9,972 nt of DNA from Fidelibacterota bacterium UBA7301 (lineage in GTDB: Bacteria; Fidelibacterota; Marinisomatia; Marinisomatales; TCS55): contig DKQT01000028.1 in assembly GCA_002471845.1 (NCBI GenBank), forward strand, positions 1 to 9,972, written 5' to 3'. A program made the translations under genes and the position numbers. The notes beneath the pieces were generated by a model. It ran no database searches, was not told where the DNA came from, and saw only the letters and a list, made by a program, of their open reading frames with translations. Below, one piece after another: positions 7,076-9,972 of this stretch (the first letter of the stretch is position 1; every line of letters starts with the position of its first letter).

Positions 7076-8863
7076 ATGGTAAGTAAGATTTTATTGTTTT
7101 TCGCAATAAGCATGCCGGTCCTCTTGGCCGGGGGAGATAAACTCTTTTTTGGCCCTTGCAGTTCTTTTTCACCGTCTATGAAATTCGATTGCTATCGTGA
7201 TTATGAAGAAGTGGCCCAGTTTCTTAAGGATGCCCATGCCCAGTATCCAGACCACACCCGTCTTGAATCCATCGGAAAATCCTTCCAAGGCAGGGACCTA
7301 TGGGTTTTGACGGTCACAGATTTCAGTACTGGTGCTCCGGAAGATAAACCGGCAATCTGGGTGGATGGGGGTGTGGATTCAGATGAAGTAGTGGCCACAG
7401 AAGCGGCTCTAGGATTGATCCATCGATTGCTCACAAGTGATGATCCGAAAATAAAGCAATTGGTGAAAGGCCGAACCTTTTATATCATGCCCAATATGAT
7501 CCCTGACGGATCAGAATATCAGCACCACACAACTTTACGTCCCCGGGATTCCACCTTAAAACCTTGGGATGATGACAATGATGGAAAAACCGATGAAGAT
7601 CCTCCGGAAGATCTGGATGGAGATAATATGGCACTATCCATGCGGGTTGAAGACCCTTCCGGGGACTGGGTAAAGGATGAAAAAGATGAACGGTTATTGC
7701 GGGCTCGGAAACCGGATGATCAAGGCCCATTTTACAAACGTTACAGCGAAGGGATCGATAATGATGGAGATGACAAGTATAATGAAGATTGGCCAGGCGG
7801 TATCGATCCGAACCGGAATTATCCTGGTAATTGGTCTGTAAAACAACGAGGATCAGGCCCATTCCCAGGTTCTGAATCAGAACTACGGACCGTACTGGAT
7901 TTTATTTATGCCCATCCCAATATTGCTGCATCGCAGCATCTTCATTCTACCGGCGGTGTCATTTTAAGGCCTCCCTCTGTCCCGGAATTGAAATTACCTT
8001 CAGCGGACCTGAGGCTCTACGTGCACCTGTCTGAAAGCGGATTGAAGGTGACGGAATATGGGTTAGCCACTTCCGTATACCAGTGGAACTGGCCTCGAGG
8101 TTCCAGGAACAGCGGTAAAGGACAGATCCGGCGAATGAAAGATGGGACCATTAAAGGTCTGGATCCCTTTGATGGCCTGGGTAATTATTATGGACCTGAT
8201 GAAGAATATGACGCCTATGCAGCCTATGGCGGATCTTTGGATGGGATGTATGAACTCTTTGGTGTCCTGGCATTTGCCAATGAGATCTACCGTTTTGGCG
8301 AAGATCTGGATAATGATGGCCGGGTCTCTGCTTCGGAACAATTAAAATACAATGATGACAAAATGGATGGCCAAGTTTTTAAGGAATGGACGCCATTTGA
8401 TCATCCCACTCTGGGGAAGGTAGAGATAGGCGGATGGAAAAAGTTCGGTCATAACAATCCATTGGCATCCGAACTGCCCAGAGAAGTAGAGCGGAATGTG
8501 GACTTTATGCTCATGCAGGCCGAGGCAATGCCCGAATTGGCTATCACGGATGTGGAGCAGAATTATTTGGGAAAGAATGTATATCGTTTGACAGTGACAG
8601 TTGCGAATAAGGGGTTTCAGCCTACAGAATTAGCGATCCGGATTAAGAATGGGAACGCAGTGCCTGTTCGTGGTGATATTGCCGGAGGAAAGAAGGTCAT
8701 GATTCTTGATGAAAATTCTGAAAAAGATCTGGGGCACCTTATGGGCAATAATGAAACAGAAGTCCAATGGTTGGTTCACGGAAGCAAGGGGGCAAAGGTT
8801 ACCTTGAATGCGTTTCATCCCAAGGGAGGGAGGACCAGTAAAACGGTCAACTTGGGTAAGTAG
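7076..8863 (+). CDS. Exported M14-family carboxypeptidase-like protein with Asp in place of the first zinc His
   Basis: The 595-residue product has a Sec signal (residues 1-18) and an M14 domain (about 40-410). Family blocks in order: WVDGGVDSDEV (95-105), where HxxE is expected but Asp101-x-x-Glu104 is found; MIPDGSEY (141-148) at the NPDG position; the Asp-rich DDDNDGKTDED...DLDGD insert (165-183); GIDNDGDDKYNEDW (226-239); GIDPNRNYP (242-250) carrying the substrate-binding Asn-Arg; HLHSTGG with third ligand His290; and FANEI with Glu403 in the place of the catalytic Glu270 of carboxypeptidase A. A further DLDNDGRVSASE (410-421) looks like a calcium-binding loop. Residues about 486-595 form a beta-rich C-terminal domain of the type often appended to secreted enzymes. 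AAGGA at 7062-7066 precedes the ATG and the gap to the M20D stop is 36 bases. The family cuts C-terminal residues from peptides; whether Asp101 still binds zinc is open. Confidence 0.87.
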   Translation: MVSKILLFFAISMPVLLAGGDKLFFGPCSSFSPSMKFDCYRDYEEVAQFLKDAHAQYPDHTRLESIGKSFQGRDLWVLTVTDFSTGAPEDKPAIWVDGGVDSDEVVATEAALGLIHRLLTSDDPKIKQLVKGRTFYIMPNMIPDGSEYQHHTTLRPRDSTLKPWDDDNDGKTDEDPPEDLDGDNMALSMRVEDPSGDWVKDEKDERLLRARKPDDQGPFYKRYSEGIDNDGDDKYNEDWPGGIDPNRNYPGNWSVKQRGSGPFPGSESELRTVLDFIYAHPNIAASQHLHSTGGVILRPPSVPELKLPSADLRLYVHLSESGLKVTEYGLATSVYQWNWPRGSRNSGKGQIRRMKDGTIKGLDPFDGLGNYYGPDEEYDAYAAYGGSLDGMYELFGVLAFANEIYRFGEDLDNDGRVSASEQLKYNDDKMDGQVFKEWTPFDHPTLGKVEIGGWKKFGHNNPLASELPREVERNVDFMLMQAEAMPELAITDVEQNYLGKNVYRLTVTVANKGFQPTELAIRIKNGNAVPVRGDIAGGKKVMILDENSEKDLGHLMGNNETEVQWLVHGSKGAKVTLNAFHPKGGRTSKTVNLGK

Positions 8864-8946
8864 GTAAATACTTATTTCAGTCATTGCCAGCCTGCTTATT
8901 CAATATTTTCAAGGCTGACTTGTCATGACATGAGTAATTTCCTGCC

Positions 8947-9084
8947 ATGAATTTTTCTGCCGTACAAATTTTTTGGATCATCCTCATCGTGATCGCCCTA
9001 GTCAGCATCAAACGAATTATATCCGAAAAAGGATGGACGCTGAAAAACTTTATCCGTGTGGAAGATGTGGATGATGAAAAATAA
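8947..9084 (+). CDS. Small single-pass membrane protein, 45 residues
   Basis: The frame encodes a short N-terminus, a hydrophobic helix at about residues 7-21 (QIFWIILIVIALVSI), a basic stop-transfer segment (KRIISEKGW) and an acidic tail (VEDVDDEK). By the positive-inside rule the tail should face the cytoplasm. The gene lies 83 bases past the M14 gene and before the terminator at 9210, so it may be cotranscribed with the peptidases. No Shine-Dalgarno site is visible, and the start overlaps the stop of a six-codon frame that begins at ATG 8930. I do not recognise the family. The clean split of hydrophobic, basic and acidic segments argues for a real product, but the short length leaves doubt. 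Confidence 0.5.
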   Translation: MNFSAVQIFWIILIVIALVSIKRIISEKGWTLKNFIRVEDVDDEK

Positions 9085-9108
9085 ACTGATCCTGATATGG
9101 AGCATTTT

Positions 9109-9170
9109 ATGGAGAACAGGTCATCTGGCTTATATTCGCAGGCTTGTTCTACACGTACAGTAAAAAGTAA
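9109..9170 (+). pseudogene. Possible frameshifted micro membrane protein
   Basis: GGAG at 9099-9102 sits six bases before ATG 9109, a good ribosome-site spacing. The ATG frame gives a non-hydrophobic 30-residue product ending at 9201. The adjacent frame, from 9114 to TAA 9168-9170, reads EQVIWLIFAGLFYTYSKK, a convincing membrane helix with a basic end but no start codon of its own. Adding one base right after the ATG would give a 20-residue single-helix protein. A third frame opens at ATG 9071 (starting MMKNKLILIW). The reading could equally be chance, or a base-calling error. Confidence 0.3.
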
Positions 9171-9209
9171 CCTGAAGCAATACCTTGGTTTAATTGCTTA
9201 AAGGTCGGC

Positions 9210-9260
9210 AAATAAAAAGTCTCCTATCAATCAATAATTAATTAGGGGACTTTTTATTTT
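9210..9260 (+). terminator. Strong hairpin terminator ending the peptidase/membrane-protein unit
   Basis: The 16-base arms at 9210-9225 (AAATAAAAAGTCTCCT) and 9244-9259 pair fully with a single G-T wobble around an 18-base AT-rich loop. The downstream arm ends in TTTTTATTTT. Like the hairpin at 743-778 it carries A-rich and T-rich flanks and could stop transcription from both sides, including from the antisense frame at 9273-9527. No closer terminator with a T tract is seen after the M14 gene. Confidence 0.8.
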
Positions 9261-9272
9261 AATTATTGATTT

Positions 9273-9527
9273 TTATTTTTTTTTAGTTTCAAATTGGTAG
9301 TACCTCGAAATACATAAAAAGTAAGTTAAGCAAAATTTAAAGGTGAAGCATTGGATTTGTATAGATTCGCGCATGACCCGGGGAAACTTTTTCAGAATAC
9401 CATCTACTTGAGTTCCGGGGCTCAGTTTAATCAAAGTATAATTATCTGTCATACGACCCAATCTGGGTTCGACCTCCATACCCTCAGCCAATAGAGATTT
9501 ACTACTAAACCAAAAAGGAAAATGCAA
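9273..9527 (-). pseudogene. Antisense 84-codon frame, possible relic of a subtilase propeptide
   Basis: The minus-strand frame contains LLAEGMEVEPRLGRMTDNY (about residues 12-30) followed by TLIKLSPGTQVDGILKKFPR (31-50). By eye this resembles the N-terminal region of exported S8 subtilisin-like proteases, which often run 'E-P-x-x-x-R-x-x-x-x-Y-x-L-x-x-x-x-G-T-x-V-x-x-x-L'. Past about residue 58 the sequence becomes AT-rich and runs into an oligo-A end (ETKKK). Its start codon overlaps the ribosome-site region of the forward gene at 9527. No signal peptide and no catalytic domain are present, so a decayed fragment fits better than a functional gene. Chance resemblance is a serious alternative. 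This frame is the only content I see in the gap between the terminator at 9260 and the gene at 9527. Confidence 0.25.
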
Positions 9528-9972
9528 TGAAAATAAAAACCCTATTAATCTGGGCCACCATGACCGTATGTCTGTTCGCCCAGTATAACCCTGATAATCA
9601 TGTCGTTGCCATGGCTAAATATTATTTCAAACAGAACCCCGATGGTTCCGTCGATGATTTTAATGAAAGGCATGAGGAATATTATTCCAAAATGAATCGG
9701 TTGGATAAAAATCTGATCAGTTCGATGGTTTTAGGCCATTATTGGACCGGATCATCAAATGAGTTACTGGTTCTGTATGAATGGAAATCTATCGCTGATG
9801 GGGATAAGAGTCAAACCGGTGCTGCTGAAATGCGCAGAAAGGCCTGGCCAAACGATGAAAAGCGGAGAGCATTTTTTGAAGGTTATAATAAATATTACAC
9901 CGGTAAGCATAAAGATATGGCAGTCATGGAACTGGTCACCAGCCGGGTCAAGCGCCATAAAAAAAGTCAATC
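9527..9972 (+). CDS. Exported protein of unknown function, N-terminal 148 residues (3' end outside window)
   Basis: ATG 9527 is preceded by AAGGA at 9515-9519 and opens a frame that runs to the window edge. Residues 1-18 (MKIKTLLIWATMTVCLFA) form a Sec signal with likely cleavage before Gln19. The mature part is rich in aromatic and charged residues: a helix-like DDFNERHEEYYSKMNRLDK (about 43-61), a strand pair SSMVLGHYWTG and ELLVLYEWKS (65-88), then EMRRKAWPNDEKRRAFFEGYNKYY (about 101-124). The order helix, strand, turn, strand 'LLVLYEW', helix recalls small ferredoxin-like alpha-beta barrel proteins, but I cannot name a family. A strong terminator separates it from the peptidase cluster, so it is probably expressed on its own. 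Confidence 0.75.
   Translation, partial: MKIKTLLIWATMTVCLFAQYNPDNHVVAMAKYYFKQNPDGSVDDFNERHEEYYSKMNRLDKNLISSMVLGHYWTGSSNELLVLYEWKSIADGDKSQTGAAEMRRKAWPNDEKRRAFFEGYNKYYTGKHKDMAVMELVTSRVKRHKKSQ

Noticed and set aside
7485..7862. Antisense frame (125 codons) opposite the M14 gene
   Set aside because: It is the reverse reading of the Asp-rich insert, which yields a spurious His/Tyr-rich product.
8888..8917. Hairpin CAGCCT / AGGCTG after the M14 gene as a terminator
   Set aside because: The stem is six base pairs with an 18-base loop and no T tract follows. The strong terminator is at 9210-9260.
8921..8930. Perfect 10-base palindrome TGTCATGACA before the small membrane-protein gene
   Set aside because: It occurs once, its flanks do not extend the symmetry, and no regulator gene is nearby, so an operator cannot be claimed.
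1..9972. CRISPR arrays, tRNA/rRNA genes, insertion sequences, phage genes
   Set aside because: I saw no regularly spaced repeats, no cloverleaf or rRNA-like segment, and no transposase, integrase or terminal inverted repeats.

Overview
The window looks like a fragment of a marine heterotroph of the Fibrobacteres-Chlorobi-Bacteroidetes side of the bacterial tree, possibly Marinimicrobia (SAR406). This is inference from gene style: moderate GC, many exported exopeptidases, a DUF885-type protein, and an M14 carboxypeptidase with an Asp-rich insert. No rRNA, tRNA, CRISPR array or insertion sequence is visible to settle the taxonomy.

Layout, all clear genes on the + strand. (1) Positions 1-340 hold the C-terminal end of an electron-transfer flavoprotein beta subunit, closed by a hairpin terminator. 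(2) Positions 496-708 hold a short exported remnant of a CBM9/DUF5916-like protein, closed by a strong A/T-flanked terminator at 743-778. (3) Positions 819-8863 hold six closely packed genes: a Rid-family lipoprotein, a Tat-exported HisC-like aminotransferase, an exported DUF885-like protein, an M28 aminopeptidase-like protein, an M20D amidohydrolase and an M14 carboxypeptidase. The gaps are 10, -4, 15, 80 and 36 bases. The 80-base gap carries a strong Shine-Dalgarno site and perhaps a second promoter. (4) Positions 8864-9260 hold a 45-residue single-pass membrane protein, traces of a second tiny membrane protein that appears frameshifted, and a strong terminator. (5) Positions 9263-9527 hold an antisense ORF that may be a decayed subtilase-propeptide fragment. 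(6) Positions 9527 to the end hold the start of an exported protein of unknown function.

The six-gene cluster reads as an extracytoplasmic peptide-breakdown unit. Three recognisable exopeptidases or amidases and one DUF885-like protein would release amino acids from peptides. Upstream of them, in the same run of genes, sit a PLP aminotransferase and a Rid enamine/imine deaminase, both carrying export signals (Tat and lipoprotein). Rid proteins and aminotransferases are normally cytoplasmic. An exported pair next to exopeptidases suggests amino-acid or amine chemistry in the periplasm, and this is the most interesting feature of the window. Two of the hydrolases lack expected metal-site residues: the M14 protein has Asp in place of the first zinc His, and the DUF885-like protein has no HExxPGH-type motif.
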